In this document: one piece after another, positions 1-9,053 of the stretch
Layout: each line of letters opens with the position of its first letter
Numbering within the stretch: position 1 is the first letter of the stretch
DNA from: Schlesneria sp.
GTDB lineage: Bacteria; Planctomycetota; Planctomycetia; Planctomycetales; Planctomycetaceae
Direction: 5' to 3'
Length of the DNA: 64,000 bases
NCBI GenBank assembly: GCA_028291515.1
Contig: JAQGHU010000048.1
Location: forward strand, 1 to 64,000
The notes under the pieces: model-generated
Databases searched by the model: none
Told to the model about the DNA's origin: nothing
Seen by the model: the letters and a program-made list of their open reading frames with translations, nothing else
Program-made: the position numbers and the translations under genes

Positions 1-2
1 AC

Positions 3-113
3 GACTACCGCTATGTGTTCAGCAAGGAAACGCGGCACTGTGATGGCAAAGTGTTCGAGCAAACACTCGCCGATACCTTGGTCTGGATGTGGCGCGGGTA
101 CGAGCCGAAGTGA
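3..113 (+). CDS. 3' end of an unidentified gene (truncated by window edge)
   Basis: An open frame enters from the left edge and stops at TGA 111-113, giving a 36-residue C-terminus that ends in VWMWRGYEPK. Nothing upstream is visible, so neither the family nor the start can be assigned. The frame has coding-like codon use and stops cleanly before the next gene, which favours a real gene end. Confidence covers only the existence of the coding end, not a function. Confidence 0.45.
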   Translation, partial: DYRYVFSKETRHCDGKVFEQTLADTLVWMWRGYEPK

Positions 114-165
114 GTTTGCAGGGTCGCTGGGAGGCCAGTCTGCACACGTGAAAAGTTTGGTGACC

Positions 166-672
166 ATGCGGATCACAATGCTCAACGATGACCTGTCACA
201 ACGCGACGCCTCGATCGCGCTGCGAAAACTGGCCGCGTCGACAGAGCCCGTGGAAGCCGCCCGTTGGCAAAAGCTTGTGGAGCTTGTTGATTACCTGCAG
301 GGGAATGCGCCCGACTGCGACATCGATAGCTCCATCATCTTTAATACGCTCGGGCTGTCTAAGCCTTTTCCGGCGGATCCAGATCGAGACCGAGAATTTG
401 AAAAGTTCATGGAAGAATGGCGCGCGTTGCATCCAGATTCAGAGAAATGGGGAAATGACTTTTTGGAGGCGGCCCGACCATTCTACAGTAAACGAATAGA
501 TAGCATTAAGGTCACTATCGATTGGCCCGACTTTGGTCCGCTTGAAAATGGCATGCCAATCATGCACTACCGATTCCGGATCGAACGTGCAGAAAGCACG
601 ATGTCGGAGGATGCTCGCGCGAGCGATCTGGTGAGCGCTAAACAAATCATCTGCACAGCACTTGGGATGTAG
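166..672 (+). CDS. hypothetical protein, about 168 aa
   Basis: I do not recognise the family. The frame is open from position 13, but the part before 166 overlaps the end of the previous gene and reads unlike protein, so I start at ATG 166 (ATG 178 is an equally good alternative). The product is soluble and acidic, with no signal peptide or membrane segment. The middle (EFEKFMEEWRALHPDSEKW) looks helical and the last third contains alternating hydrophobic strands. No catalytic motif is visible. Downstream lies decayed DNA, so the gene may be at the edge of a rearranged segment. Confidence 0.5.
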   Translation: MRITMLNDDLSQRDASIALRKLAASTEPVEAARWQKLVELVDYLQGNAPDCDIDSSIIFNTLGLSKPFPADPDRDREFEKFMEEWRALHPDSEKWGNDFLEAARPFYSKRIDSIKVTIDWPDFGPLENGMPIMHYRFRIERAESTMSEDARASDLVSAKQIICTALGM

Positions 673-692
673 TTCCTCGGCCGCAAATCCGT

Positions 693-850
693 CTACCACT
701 TGCCGGCGTGTTGGCCGCCATCGACATGCGGGACTTCACCGGTGACGAAGCCCGCGGATTCCAGATACAGCACGGCTCAACGATTTCTTGGATCTCGCCC
801 ATGCGATTCAATGGGTGCAGACCGGCCAGCGAAGCATGCGTTTCCGGCAA
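693..850 (-). pseudogene. decayed 3' end of a short-chain dehydrogenase (SDR) gene
   Basis: Read on the minus strand, this piece encodes the C-terminus typical of classical SDR oxidoreductases: LAGLHPLNRMGEIQEIV, then after a one-base deletion near 776/777 (GTTGA|GCCGTG, expected GTTGAN GCC GTG) AVLYLESAGFVTGEV and HVDGGQHAGKW, ending in TAG at 693-695. The Rossmann nucleotide-binding half and the YxxxK catalytic region are absent from the neighbouring DNA. The piece is therefore both truncated and frameshifted and cannot make an enzyme. Family assignment rests on the conserved GRMGE...VTGE...VDGG pattern. Confidence 0.7.
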
Positions 851-1112
851 ATAGATACCAGCAAGTCCGCCGTGTCTTTCGGCAAATCTAAGAAACGGAA
901 TAGGTGAAGCCCGACAGGAGGCTTTTTCTTCGCGCGAAGACCTGCTGTCGATGGACATTCTGCGTGAGGTTGCGGCGACGCTCGCGTAAGGTTCTGAAGT
1001 GAATCCTGTATTCCCCTCTACGTGGTCCTCAGGCCAAGACCTCGGCAAGTTGTTAAGTCTGCCGAGAGCGATTGAACACATGAGATTTGGATTTTTAGAC
1101 AAGGGATTTGAA

Positions 1113-1529
1113 ATGAGCCAAACTAAGAAAGTGTTGTACACGGGCAAGACGCACACCACTGGTGGCCGTGACGGCGCGTCTCGCAGTTCCGATGGGCGTC
1201 TTGACATTAAGCTTTCGTCTCCTGGAGTTGACGGTGGTGGCACCAACCCCGAGCAACTGTTCGCGGCGGGTTGGTCAGCTTGTTTCATCGGTGCCATGGG
1301 CGTCGCCGCCAGCAAGATGAAGGTCACTCTACCCACTGACCGGGCCGTGGATACGGAAGTGGACTTGGTCCTCACTGATGGCGCGTACTCACTGCAAGCT
1401 CGCCTCAACGTCAGCTTGCCAGGCTTGGAACCAGAAGTCGCGCAAGCTCTGGTGGACGCCGCTCACGAGACGTGTCCATACTCCAAGGCGACGCGCGGTA
1501 ACATCGATGTCGTGGTCAAGCTGGTCTAG
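1113..1529 (+). CDS. ohr: organic hydroperoxide resistance protein (Ohr, OsmC family)
   Basis: A thiol peroxidase that reduces organic hydroperoxides in the cytoplasm. The 138-aa product has the normal Ohr length. Both redox cysteines are in their family contexts: Cys57 in WSACFIGA and Cys121 in HETCPYSKA. The N-terminal VLYTGKTHTTGGRDG and the NPEQLFAAG segment are also classic Ohr. The frame extends upstream to 999, but ATG 1113 gives the family N-terminus. No OhrR-type regulator lies next to it; upstream is the decayed SDR remnant. Ohr rather than OsmC is favoured by the spacing of the two cysteines. Confidence 0.95.
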   Translation: MSQTKKVLYTGKTHTTGGRDGASRSSDGRLDIKLSSPGVDGGGTNPEQLFAAGWSACFIGAMGVAASKMKVTLPTDRAVDTEVDLVLTDGAYSLQARLNVSLPGLEPEVAQALVDAAHETCPYSKATRGNIDVVVKLV

Positions 1530-1802
1530 CCGTCGGTGAACGATTCTACCCAGTGCAATCATGAGTGTAGGGGCGCGGCTATGTTTCGGTCCCATTTTGC
1601 GACCATCATAGCCGCGGAGTCGCTGCTTCATCTGCCTGCGGTCATGCGTTTCGAGTTTGTCGTCGATTGCTAAGTTATTTTCGATGCGAAACTTGCGGCG
1701 AAAACCTCCACATCTCGTCCGTCGTGGATATAATCTGCAGGACGCGACGTTGTCACACGACGCGTCCCCAGTATCCTGACAACTCGTGACGGGATTCGAA
1801 GG

Positions 1803-4004
1803 ATGATCACAGATCAGTTTCAGTTCGCGATTCGATGCTTGTCTCTTGCTGCGCTCATCTGTTCGGTCGCGCGAGCGGACGACGCGGAACAAGCTGTCGC
1901 CAAAACGCCGTTGGGCCAGTTCGTTACGGTGGCGAGTCCAGTCGACGACCAGCTGTTTGCACGGGTCTCAAACGCGGCGTTGAACCTGCAGAGCCTGGCT
2001 GCTCAGGAAGGGCGACCCGCCTATCTGGTGCTGCAGATCGAACCTGGCACCAGTCAGTTTCACCAAGTGCAGGGGTTGGCCAAGTTCTTGACTTCGCCGC
2101 AGATTTCCAATGTGACCACCGTCGCTTGGATTCCGCACACGGTCACCGGATCGAATGTCTTGCTGGCACTGGCCTGTCGGCAAATCATCATGCATCCGGA
2201 AGCTGAGCTTGGCGACATTGGTCGCGGCCAACCGCTCGATCCCGATGATCGACAGGCGGTGCTTGCGCTCGCTCAAAAACGGCACAATCCCAAGGTGAAC
2301 ATCGCCTTGGCTCGCGGCATGATGGATCAGAACGAGCAACTGTGGAAGGTGCGATTGCGATCGGCCAAAGCGGATTCGGACGAACTCGAATCTCGCGTCG
2401 TCACCAAAGACGAGTTGGAAGCGTTGCGGAAAACCAACGTCGCGATTGAAGGGACGGAGGTCGTTAAAGAGGCGGGGATGGTGGGCACGTTCCGCGGAGC
2501 GACCGCTCGCAATTTGGACATCCTGGTCACGCAACTCGCCGATTCGCGAAGTGCCGTGGGCGAACTGTTGGGATTGCCGCGAGAAGCATTGCGTGAACAG
2601 ACCGCCGAAAAAGAAAATCGTCGCGTCCGTCTGATCAAAGTCGACGGTGTGATCGACCGCTTGCAGGAAAGCTTTCTGGCTCGGCAGGTCGATCGCGCAG
2701 TTCGTGAGGGGGCTCAAGTCGTCGTCTTCCAGTTCAGTTCACCTGGAGGAGAATTTGATCCGAGCTTCAATCTGGCACAGATCATCGCTCAGTTGGAAGA
2801 TCACAAGATCCATACGATCGCGTACATTCCAGACGCGGCCACCAGCGGAGCGGCTATCGTGGCCCTGGCCTGCGATGAAATCATCATGCACCCGGAGGCA
2901 AAAATTGGCGATATGAGGCCGATCGATCCCCATCACGACAAGGTCGATCGAATCGTGGCTCAATTGCGAATCATGCTGACGGACCTGGCCATCAAGAAGC
3001 ATCGCCCGAGTGCCCTGTATGTCGCGATGGCCGATCACACCGCGAAAGTCTTTCAGGCAACTCACCGCGACACCGGTCGCGTCTGGTACATGTCAGAAGA
3101 AGATATTCGGACTTCGGGTGGGGAATGGCTGATCGGGCCGCAATTATCAGAGACCAACGGCGAACTGCTGCTCGAAGTCTCCGGTCAACGGGCTCACGAA
3201 CTGAAACTGGCGGAGCCGATCGTCCACGACTTCAATGAACTCAAGGGACGCATGGGGCTTCCGCCGACAGCCGATCTGCGACCGATCGAGAAGACTTGGG
3301 TGGATGCATTGGTGTTCCAGCTGAATTCGCCCGGGATTACAGTGATGTTGGTCATCATCGGAGCGGTGCTGATTTATCTCGAACAGCACACGATGACGGG
3401 AATTCTGGGGATTTTGTCGGTCCTCTGCTTTGCCCTCTTCTTCTGGAGTCGCTTTCTGGGTGGCACAGCCGATTGGTTGGAAGTCGTGCTGTTCGTGCTG
3501 GGAATCGCTTGTTTGGCGATGGAAGTTTTTGTGATGCCCGGATTTGGGGTCTTTGGTCTGTCCGGAATTGCCATGATCCTGGCGTCGCTGGTCATGGCGG
3601 GACACTCGTGGTCATACGATCTGGCGACGAATATCGAGGAATTGACGATCCAAGCGGGTTGGGTGGTGCTGGCATTTGCTCTCCTAGGGATATTCGGCGT
3701 CGCCGCAGCTCAATACCTTCCGCAGCTTCCCATGTTTGAAGCCATGATTTTGGGCCCACCGGGTTCGTCACCAAACGATGAGCCACAACTGCGGTTCAAC
3801 AGCGGCAATACCCAGACTTCGTTCGAAGGCGAAGCCTTGCTGGGGCAACGCGGGACGACAATTACGATGCTGCGCCCGGCCGGGAAAGCTCAATTGGGCG
3901 ATCGCATCGTCAATGTGATCAGCGAAGGGCCCTTTATCGGGGCCGACGCGGCTATCGAGGTCGTGGAATTGAGCGGCAATCGAATCGTCGTCCGACAGAT
4001 TTAG
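1803..4004 (+). CDS. NfeD-family membrane protein with duplicated ClpP-like protease domain
   Basis: A 733-aa exported protein. It has a signal peptide (residues 1-25, ending ARA before DDAEQ), a first ClpP/crotonase-fold domain around residues 35-150, a second around 270-440, about four to five hydrophobic segments at roughly 505-650, and a C-terminal NfeD (OB-fold) domain ending VVELSGNRIVVRQI. The second domain carries ATSGAAIVALACDEIIMHP with the probable nucleophile Ser348. The equivalent stretch of the first domain reads TVTGSNVLLALACRQIIMHP, with Gly116 in place of the serine. Known NfeD-type proteases cleave membrane-associated proteins such as stomatins. No stomatin/flotillin gene is adjacent here. 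Obg follows on the same strand after about 100 nt. Confidence 0.88.
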   Translation: MITDQFQFAIRCLSLAALICSVARADDAEQAVAKTPLGQFVTVASPVDDQLFARVSNAALNLQSLAAQEGRPAYLVLQIEPGTSQFHQVQGLAKFLTSPQISNVTTVAWIPHTVTGSNVLLALACRQIIMHPEAELGDIGRGQPLDPDDRQAVLALAQKRHNPKVNIALARGMMDQNEQLWKVRLRSAKADSDELESRVVTKDELEALRKTNVAIEGTEVVKEAGMVGTFRGATARNLDILVTQLADSRSAVGELLGLPREALREQTAEKENRRVRLIKVDGVIDRLQESFLARQVDRAVREGAQVVVFQFSSPGGEFDPSFNLAQIIAQLEDHKIHTIAYIPDAATSGAAIVALACDEIIMHPEAKIGDMRPIDPHHDKVDRIVAQLRIMLTDLAIKKHRPSALYVAMADHTAKVFQATHRDTGRVWYMSEEDIRTSGGEWLIGPQLSETNGELLLEVSGQRAHELKLAEPIVHDFNELKGRMGLPPTADLRPIEKTWVDALVFQLNSPGITVMLVIIGAVLIYLEQHTMTGILGILSVLCFALFFWSRFLGGTADWLEVVLFVLGIACLAMEVFVMPGFGVFGLSGIAMILASLVMAGHSWSYDLATNIEELTIQAGWVVLAFALLGIFGVAAAQYLPQLPMFEAMILGPPGSSPNDEPQLRFNSGNTQTSFEGEALLGQRGTTITMLRPAGKAQLGDRIVNVISEGPFIGADAAIEVVELSGNRIVVRQI

Positions 4005-4107
4005 GTTGCCCCAACTTTTGGACGAGCGGAAAACGATTGCGGCACTCAATGGCGATTCTGACGAGTGACTCCCGTGTCGGCATGCGATCGACTATCATCA
4101 CGGGACT

Positions 4108-5112
4108 ATGTTTGTAGATCAGGTCACGATTTTCTGTAAAGCCGGCGACGGCGGTAGCGGTTCTGCCAGCTTTCGACGCGAAGCACACGTTCCCCGTGGG
4201 GGGCCCGATGGGGGCGACGGTGGACGGGGTGGTCACATCATCATCGAGGCCGACGAGAACGTCAGTAGCCTCGTCCATCTGGTTGGCGTCCGCCACTGGG
4301 TAGCATCGGGAGGCGAACCGGGTCACGGATCGCTGAAAACCGGCCGTGACGGCCAGGATACGATCATTCGCGTCCCCACAGGGACGATCCTGCGCGACCT
4401 CAAACGCGGACACATCCTGAAGGATTTGATCGCTCACGGCGATCAGGTCATCGTCGCGAAGGGCGGCGATGGGGGCAGAGGAAATACCCGCTTCATGAGT
4501 TCGACAAATCGAGCTCCGCGTGAGTTTGGCCCCGGCGATCCCGGCGAACAGCGCGACATCGGCCTGGAACTGAAGGTCATCGCCGATATGGGGTTGATTG
4601 GGAAGCCGAACGCTGGCAAATCGACTTTGCTGAGCCGTTTATCGCGAGCAACGCCCGAAATCGCGAACTACCCCTTTACGACAAAGTATCCGAATCTGGG
4701 AATCGTCCGAGTCGGACAAGAACGACAATTTGTTCTGGCGGATATCCCCGGTTTAATCGAGGGTGCTCACGCTGGCGTTGGATTGGGACACGAGTTTCTG
4801 CGGCACGTTGAACGCACGAAAGCGCTGATTCACCTCGTGGAACCAGCTCCGGATGATCAGACGGATCCTGTCGAAAACTACCTGCAGATTCGGGAAGAAC
4901 TGCGATTGTACGACGAAGACCTCGCCGCGCGTCCTGAAATTGTGGTCGTGACAAAGTCAGAGTTGGCCGATGCCGATGCTGCTGCCGAGTTGCTGGAAGA
5001 GCGAATCGGTCGGCCTGTGTTGAAGATCAGCGCCGTGACGGGCCGCGGGCTGCCGCAACTGCTACAGGCCACGATCAGGCTGCTCGACGAATTGGATGAA
5101 CCCCAGGAGTAG
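4108..5112 (+). CDS. obg: GTPase Obg/CgtA
   Basis: An essential ribosome-associated GTPase acting in 50S maturation and stress responses. The 334-aa product has the glycine-rich Obg fold (about 1-158: KAGDGGSGSASFRREAHVPR, GGDGGRGNTRF), followed by the G domain with G1 GKPNAGKST (165-173), the switch II region DIPGLIEGAHAGVGLGHEFL and an NKxD-like TKSE. It ends shortly after the G domain, so the variable C-terminal OCT domain of some relatives is absent. The ribosomal genes rplU/rpmA that often accompany obg are not here. ATG 4108 begins the canonical MFVDQVTIFCKAGDGG. Confidence 0.97.
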   Translation: MFVDQVTIFCKAGDGGSGSASFRREAHVPRGGPDGGDGGRGGHIIIEADENVSSLVHLVGVRHWVASGGEPGHGSLKTGRDGQDTIIRVPTGTILRDLKRGHILKDLIAHGDQVIVAKGGDGGRGNTRFMSSTNRAPREFGPGDPGEQRDIGLELKVIADMGLIGKPNAGKSTLLSRLSRATPEIANYPFTTKYPNLGIVRVGQERQFVLADIPGLIEGAHAGVGLGHEFLRHVERTKALIHLVEPAPDDQTDPVENYLQIREELRLYDEDLAARPEIVVVTKSELADADAAAELLEERIGRPVLKISAVTGRGLPQLLQATIRLLDELDEPQE

Positions 5113-5150
5113 TCGCGAAGGTGAGACTCACCGTCGCGGGAGAGTTCTGA

Positions 5151-6014
5151 GTGAAACGCGATCGAATTCGCCGCGGGTTCAGCCTGATCGAACTCCTGGT
5201 CGTGATGGCGCTGATTGCCTCGCTGATTGCGTTTCTGATGCCGGCGGTGCAGCAGGCTCGCGAAGCCGCCCGTCGTTTGCAGTGCCGAAATAATCTGCGA
5301 CAGATCGGCCTGGCCCTGCACAATTACGAAGGGGTGCATGGCTGCCAGCCGTTTAGCAGCCTGGTCATGACCGATGTCGGAAACGAAACGGGATGGGCCT
5401 GGGGAACGATGCTGTTGCCGTTCCTCGACCAGTCTCCGCTCTACCTTCAGTTGGCACCCAACGGCAACAACGCTCCGACGGCCGCAGACACGCTGTCGAA
5501 AACCGTTTTACCCTTCTACCTGTGCCCGAGCGATCCCAGTGATCACTGGAATCAGCAGATGGGGGGGCACGCCAAATCGAACTACGTGACGATGTATGGC
5601 TCCAATCGTGACGACTCGCCAAAAGTCGGGAATGGGATGTTCTTCTTTAACAGCTCGGTCAGAGATCGAGACGTCCGTGACGGACTTTCGAACACAATTG
5701 CGGCAGGCGAGCGGAGTTGGGATGGGATGCTTCACCCGAACATGAATGAGTTCACGATCGGCAGCGCGGGTTCGATTTGGATTGCCAACCTCCAGGGTAA
5801 CCTAAACGACGTAGTCTCCTGGTGCGATCCACAGGGAAGGAATCAGCGCATCAACGGAAGTCACCCAAACTGTTTTAGCAGCCTACACGTCGGCGGCTGC
5901 CATTTTCTGTTCGGTGACGGTTCTGTTCACTATTTGAGCGAGAATATCGACAACAATGGTAGTTTTTGCTCGTTGTCAACCACGGGTGGTGGTGAAATAG
6001 TGGGCGAGTATTGA
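5151..6014 (+). CDS. DUF1559 prepilin-like secreted protein
   Basis: A planctomycete-type pseudopilin of 287 aa with a GTG start. The N-terminus RRGFSLIELLVVMALIASLI is a type IV prepilin leader with cleavage expected between Gly and Phe and the conserved Glu at +5. It is followed by the DUF1559 stretch AVQQAREAARRLQCRNNLRQ and GLALHNYEG. The C-terminal signature is present (HVGGCHFLFGDGSVHYL, ending GGGEIVGEY). The family is greatly expanded in planctomycetes and its function is unknown. It starts 39 nt after obg. The Cys-rich secreted gene at 6178 follows in the same direction, so it could belong to that transcript. Confidence 0.93.
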   Translation: MKRDRIRRGFSLIELLVVMALIASLIAFLMPAVQQAREAARRLQCRNNLRQIGLALHNYEGVHGCQPFSSLVMTDVGNETGWAWGTMLLPFLDQSPLYLQLAPNGNNAPTAADTLSKTVLPFYLCPSDPSDHWNQQMGGHAKSNYVTMYGSNRDDSPKVGNGMFFFNSSVRDRDVRDGLSNTIAAGERSWDGMLHPNMNEFTIGSAGSIWIANLQGNLNDVVSWCDPQGRNQRINGSHPNCFSSLHVGGCHFLFGDGSVHYLSENIDNNGSFCSLSTTGGGEIVGEY

Positions 6015-6177
6015 AAATGGCGCAGAACTATACGATTCCGTAGTTTGGGTATTCTGCAAGAATCATTAAAAATGGCTTGACCCTCCTATCCGGCAGATTC
6101 ATTATCTTGAGCAGACATCCGATGATAAATGTCATCGTGTGGTCTGGAATCTACCGCTTGTTGAAAGGGCCCAAGCT

Positions 6178-6606
6178 ATGAATCGTATGAGACTTGAATC
6201 CGGTGTTCGGACGGGCGTGGTTGTATTCGCCGCGGTTGTGGGATTATTTGCATCAACTCCGAATGTACATGGAATCGCCGACACGCGCGGGGGGGCTCCC
6301 TGCGATGTCAATAAGACGATTGACAGTACATGCGGTGATGCCACCTACCAAAGTGCGTGCCTGTACACTTACACCCGATGCTATGCCGTGCCCGGCTGGC
6401 GATTTATGACCTGCACGTTGAAGTCAATGTCGAGTAACGGTTGTGCACGATCTCCGCGTTGTTTCCCACGAGATGACTGGTCAACCACGGGTGCCTGCAG
6501 CCCCAATTACTCAGATAGCAGCACGAATCCACCCGGGTACACGGGAAATACGTCCCCCTCAGCAGCTGTCGGCGGAGCGCAAGTTCGGGCCTCTCAGGTT
6601 CGTTAG
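6178..6606 (+). CDS. small secreted cysteine-rich protein
   Basis: I do not recognise the family. The 142-aa product starts at ATG 6178 (ATG 6187 is possible) with a signal peptide (residues about 1-32, hydrophobic core VRTGVVVFAAVVGLFAS). The mature part contains eight cysteines, an even number that suggests four disulfides, and a Ser/Thr/Pro-rich tail without cysteine. Just after the predicted signal lies IADTRGGAPCDV, in which a Gly-Gly precedes Ala. The next three genes on the strand encode a secreted anchored protein, a C39-peptidase/rhodanese fusion and a MauE-like redox membrane protein. It is therefore a candidate substrate of that machinery, by context only. Confidence 0.65.
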   Translation: MNRMRLESGVRTGVVVFAAVVGLFASTPNVHGIADTRGGAPCDVNKTIDSTCGDATYQSACLYTYTRCYAVPGWRFMTCTLKSMSSNGCARSPRCFPRDDWSTTGACSPNYSDSSTNPPGYTGNTSPSAAVGGAQVRASQVR

Positions 6607-6655
6607 GCTACCTCGTCGAGTGCCAGAAGTCCCTAAATTAGAAGAGCTTTCGTCC

Positions 6656-7861
6656 ATGAGTGGCGGAAGCTTTTTGCTTTTCTTGGTGGGTCAAGTGCCA
6701 AGGATCTCTGCCTTGAAAATCGTATCACTTTGGATCGCTTCTTTGGTCTTCCTGGCGGGTTTCGCACAGGCTGACGATGGGGTGACTCTTGAGCAAATCT
6801 TAGCACGCCATCAGGCAACGTTGGACCGACTGCGACGATGTCAGATGACATCATTTGAGCGATGCGCCACCACGCGTGCGGATGGTGCGGTCCAATCCAT
6901 GGAAACAACCCGCCAGACCAGTCTTCGCCTCGATGGCGACCGCGTTAACCTGATGGTACTCGAGACCGCTTTGGATGCCGATGTCGCGAATCAGCATTCC
7001 AATGAGTTTTGTTATCTTCGGGACGGACACGTTCTACGCATCTATTTTCCGCACGAACAGTTCAATAAGCGTCCGCTCTCGGCATCAGCCGTGAACGGGA
7101 GGCTGGCCCCCGAAGCCGACGACGAACATTTTGTGGAGTCTGTTTTGGGCGGTGCCTCGATCGCCTTCGGAGTCACCAACTTTCCAAATATCGCCCCTCT
7201 CGCGAAACTGCTGAGGTCCGGCAGCGACACTCGAGTGACAAAGGATGACATTGGATACTGTGTCGAAGGAGCTTCGAAGGATGGCACCCGTCATCGAGTC
7301 TGGTTTGATCCCGATGCCAGCTTTGTGGTCAAACGACTGCTGTTGGAGCAATCCGGTGCGACGCTGAACGACAACCGCTTTCAATACAATCGAAGGGTTC
7401 TGACGTCACTTTACGGCTTCAGCGATAAATCCGTCGTCAACAACGTGACCTTCGAGGCGCGAAGGACGAAGATCGCGCCGTGGAAGGATTCTCACGTCAT
7501 CACGGCGCTGGAAACGGTCAAAACAATCTCGACCGTCGACGGTGCCAAAGCGATGGAAAACACGTCATACACTTTCACGGATTGGAATCTGGAACCTGAT
7601 TTTTCAGATCCATCATCATTCCGGCCCATGATTCCCGTCCCTGAAAAGGTGCGGGTTTCCGTCGAAGACAGACCTTCACTGGAGTATGAGTATGTGAATG
7701 GGGAAATCAAACTGGCGGTGAATGAGAAGACTATTGAGGACCTGAAAGATACTCCCTTGGCACCTCGTCGGCCTGCCCAATCGCAAATGCAATGGATCTG
7801 GGGCGTCGTGACCACGATCCTGGGAATGGTCTGGTGGAGGATTCGAACGAATTCCGGCTGA
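6656..7861 (+). CDS. secreted protein with C-terminal membrane anchor, unknown function
   Basis: A 401-aa product if started at ATG 6656. TTG 6713-ish would leave the tidy signal peptide KIVSLWIASLVFLAGFAQA, so the exact start is open; the long upstream open frame is out-of-frame overlap with the previous gene and is ignored. After the signal come EQILARHQATLDRLRRCQM and a series of amphipathic strands, a pattern reminiscent of LolA/LolB-like or DUF2092-type secreted beta proteins of planctomycetes. A transmembrane helix near the C-terminus (QWIWGVVTTILGMVWW) is followed by a short positive tail. No catalytic motif is seen. It sits between the Cys-rich gene and the C39/rhodanese gene. Confidence 0.6.
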   Translation: MSGGSFLLFLVGQVPRISALKIVSLWIASLVFLAGFAQADDGVTLEQILARHQATLDRLRRCQMTSFERCATTRADGAVQSMETTRQTSLRLDGDRVNLMVLETALDADVANQHSNEFCYLRDGHVLRIYFPHEQFNKRPLSASAVNGRLAPEADDEHFVESVLGGASIAFGVTNFPNIAPLAKLLRSGSDTRVTKDDIGYCVEGASKDGTRHRVWFDPDASFVVKRLLLEQSGATLNDNRFQYNRRVLTSLYGFSDKSVVNNVTFEARRTKIAPWKDSHVITALETVKTISTVDGAKAMENTSYTFTDWNLEPDFSDPSSFRPMIPVPEKVRVSVEDRPSLEYEYVNGEIKLAVNEKTIEDLKDTPLAPRRPAQSQMQWIWGVVTTILGMVWWRIRTNSG

Positions 7862-7916
7862 ACGTTCCTGGAGTCATCTCGAGAATCAATTGGTGTTCAT
7901 TCTCACGGAAAGCTGT

Positions 7917-9053
7917 ATGACTTCGCGTTTATTAAGTGTTTGTGTCGCCGTGTTGATGTCGGCGGCGATGGGGTCGGTCACTGCTGCCGAGTTACAACAG
8001 GAAGCCGCCAGTGACATCCCCGATGTCGGTCGCGAGAGTACGACCTATTGCGGGATTTATTGCGCTTACGCGGCGATGAATGGGTTTGGGAAGCATATCG
8101 ACTTCACCAGTCTGCTGGAGACGAAGTATGTCGGGACAATGTACGGGAGCTCCATTCAAGAATTGGAGAAGGCCGTCACCGACAATGGACTGCACGCGTT
8201 ACCGATGATGGGATTGTCTCGAGCGAACTTGATCTCGGCAACGACACCGATCGTGCTCCACGTGAGTCGGCCCGAGGCCCCCGGTTACTTCGGGCACTGG
8301 GTCCTGTTCCTGGGGATAGAAGACGGGAAGGCCAAGATCCTGGATGTCCCCCACCGCACCGAACTGGTTCCTGTGGCCGATGTCCTGGCGCGTTGGGATG
8401 GTGTTGGTCTTTATATTTCTGAGAAGCCGATCTCTCCCTGGCAACTGAAAGTGGAATCGGTGTTGACCGGCGAAAACGTCGCCGTCTTCGCGGGGTTGCT
8501 GGTCCTGATGGCGATCTTGCAGCGTCTCTCCACCCGTCGTCGAAATGGCAGCGTAGTTCCGCGACGGACTTGGGTGATAGCTCCGTCGCTGCTGGTTCTG
8601 GCAGGTTTATTGGCGGTCTCGTGGCACTTCTTGTCTCACGACGGATACGCTCGAAATAAGGTGGCTCTCCGAACCGTGATCCAGCAGCACCTGCCGTCAT
8701 TCCTGCCGAAGCTCGGCGTCGCCGAGATGCAGAAAGCGATGCAAGACGGCAAGGTCGTGATTATCGATGCTCGATATCCTCGCGACTATGAAGCCGGCCA
8801 TCTTCCCGGTGCCATCAACGTCCCGGTCTTCACCACGCAGGCCGAACGACGACGTTTGCTGGAAGCTGTTCCTCGAGATGCGAAAATCGTGGTGTACTGC
8901 CAAAGCGATAGCTGTCAGTTCGATGAAGCACTTGGCTCGGCCCTGGTCGCCGAGGGGATTGAAAACGTATCGCTGTTCCCGGGTGGCTGGACGCAGTGGG
9001 ATCAGAAAGATTCCGGTTCGGTCAAACCCGTCAAAGAAGAGGTTGATGAATGA
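7917..9053 (+). CDS. membrane-anchored C39-type peptidase fused to a rhodanese domain
   Basis: A 378-aa protein with a signal peptide (1-25, ending VTA), a C39-like papain-fold domain with Cys45 (TTYCGIYCAYAAMNG), His127 (FGHWVLFLGIEDG) and Asp143 (ILDVPH), two hydrophobic segments (about 185-202 and 218-238), and a C-terminal rhodanese domain (about 260-370) with Cys328 in VVYCQSDSCQF. The usual oxyanion Gln of C39 peptidases six residues before the Cys is replaced by Arg/Glu, so activity is uncertain. Frames open at TTG 7890 and GTG 7893, but ATG 7917 gives a proper signal peptide. The stop overlaps the next start (ATGA), showing translational coupling with the MauE-like gene. The orientation of the domains across the membrane is not settled. 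Confidence 0.82.
   Translation: MTSRLLSVCVAVLMSAAMGSVTAAELQQEAASDIPDVGRESTTYCGIYCAYAAMNGFGKHIDFTSLLETKYVGTMYGSSIQELEKAVTDNGLHALPMMGLSRANLISATTPIVLHVSRPEAPGYFGHWVLFLGIEDGKAKILDVPHRTELVPVADVLARWDGVGLYISEKPISPWQLKVESVLTGENVAVFAGLLVLMAILQRLSTRRRNGSVVPRRTWVIAPSLLVLAGLLAVSWHFLSHDGYARNKVALRTVIQQHLPSFLPKLGVAEMQKAMQDGKVVIIDARYPRDYEAGHLPGAINVPVFTTQAERRRLLEAVPRDAKIVVYCQSDSCQFDEALGSALVAEGIENVSLFPGGWTQWDQKDSGSVKPVKEEVDE

Noticed and set aside
188-499. Frame with ATG inside the first hypothetical gene
   Set aside because: Shadow of the gene at 166-672 in another frame, rich in Arg/Ser/Pro and without structure.
855-989. Plus-strand open frame ending in REDLLSMDILREVAATLA
   Set aside because: It reads like the end of a regulator-type protein, but it lacks a start, a domain and any upstream continuation; probably another decayed fragment, too short to call.
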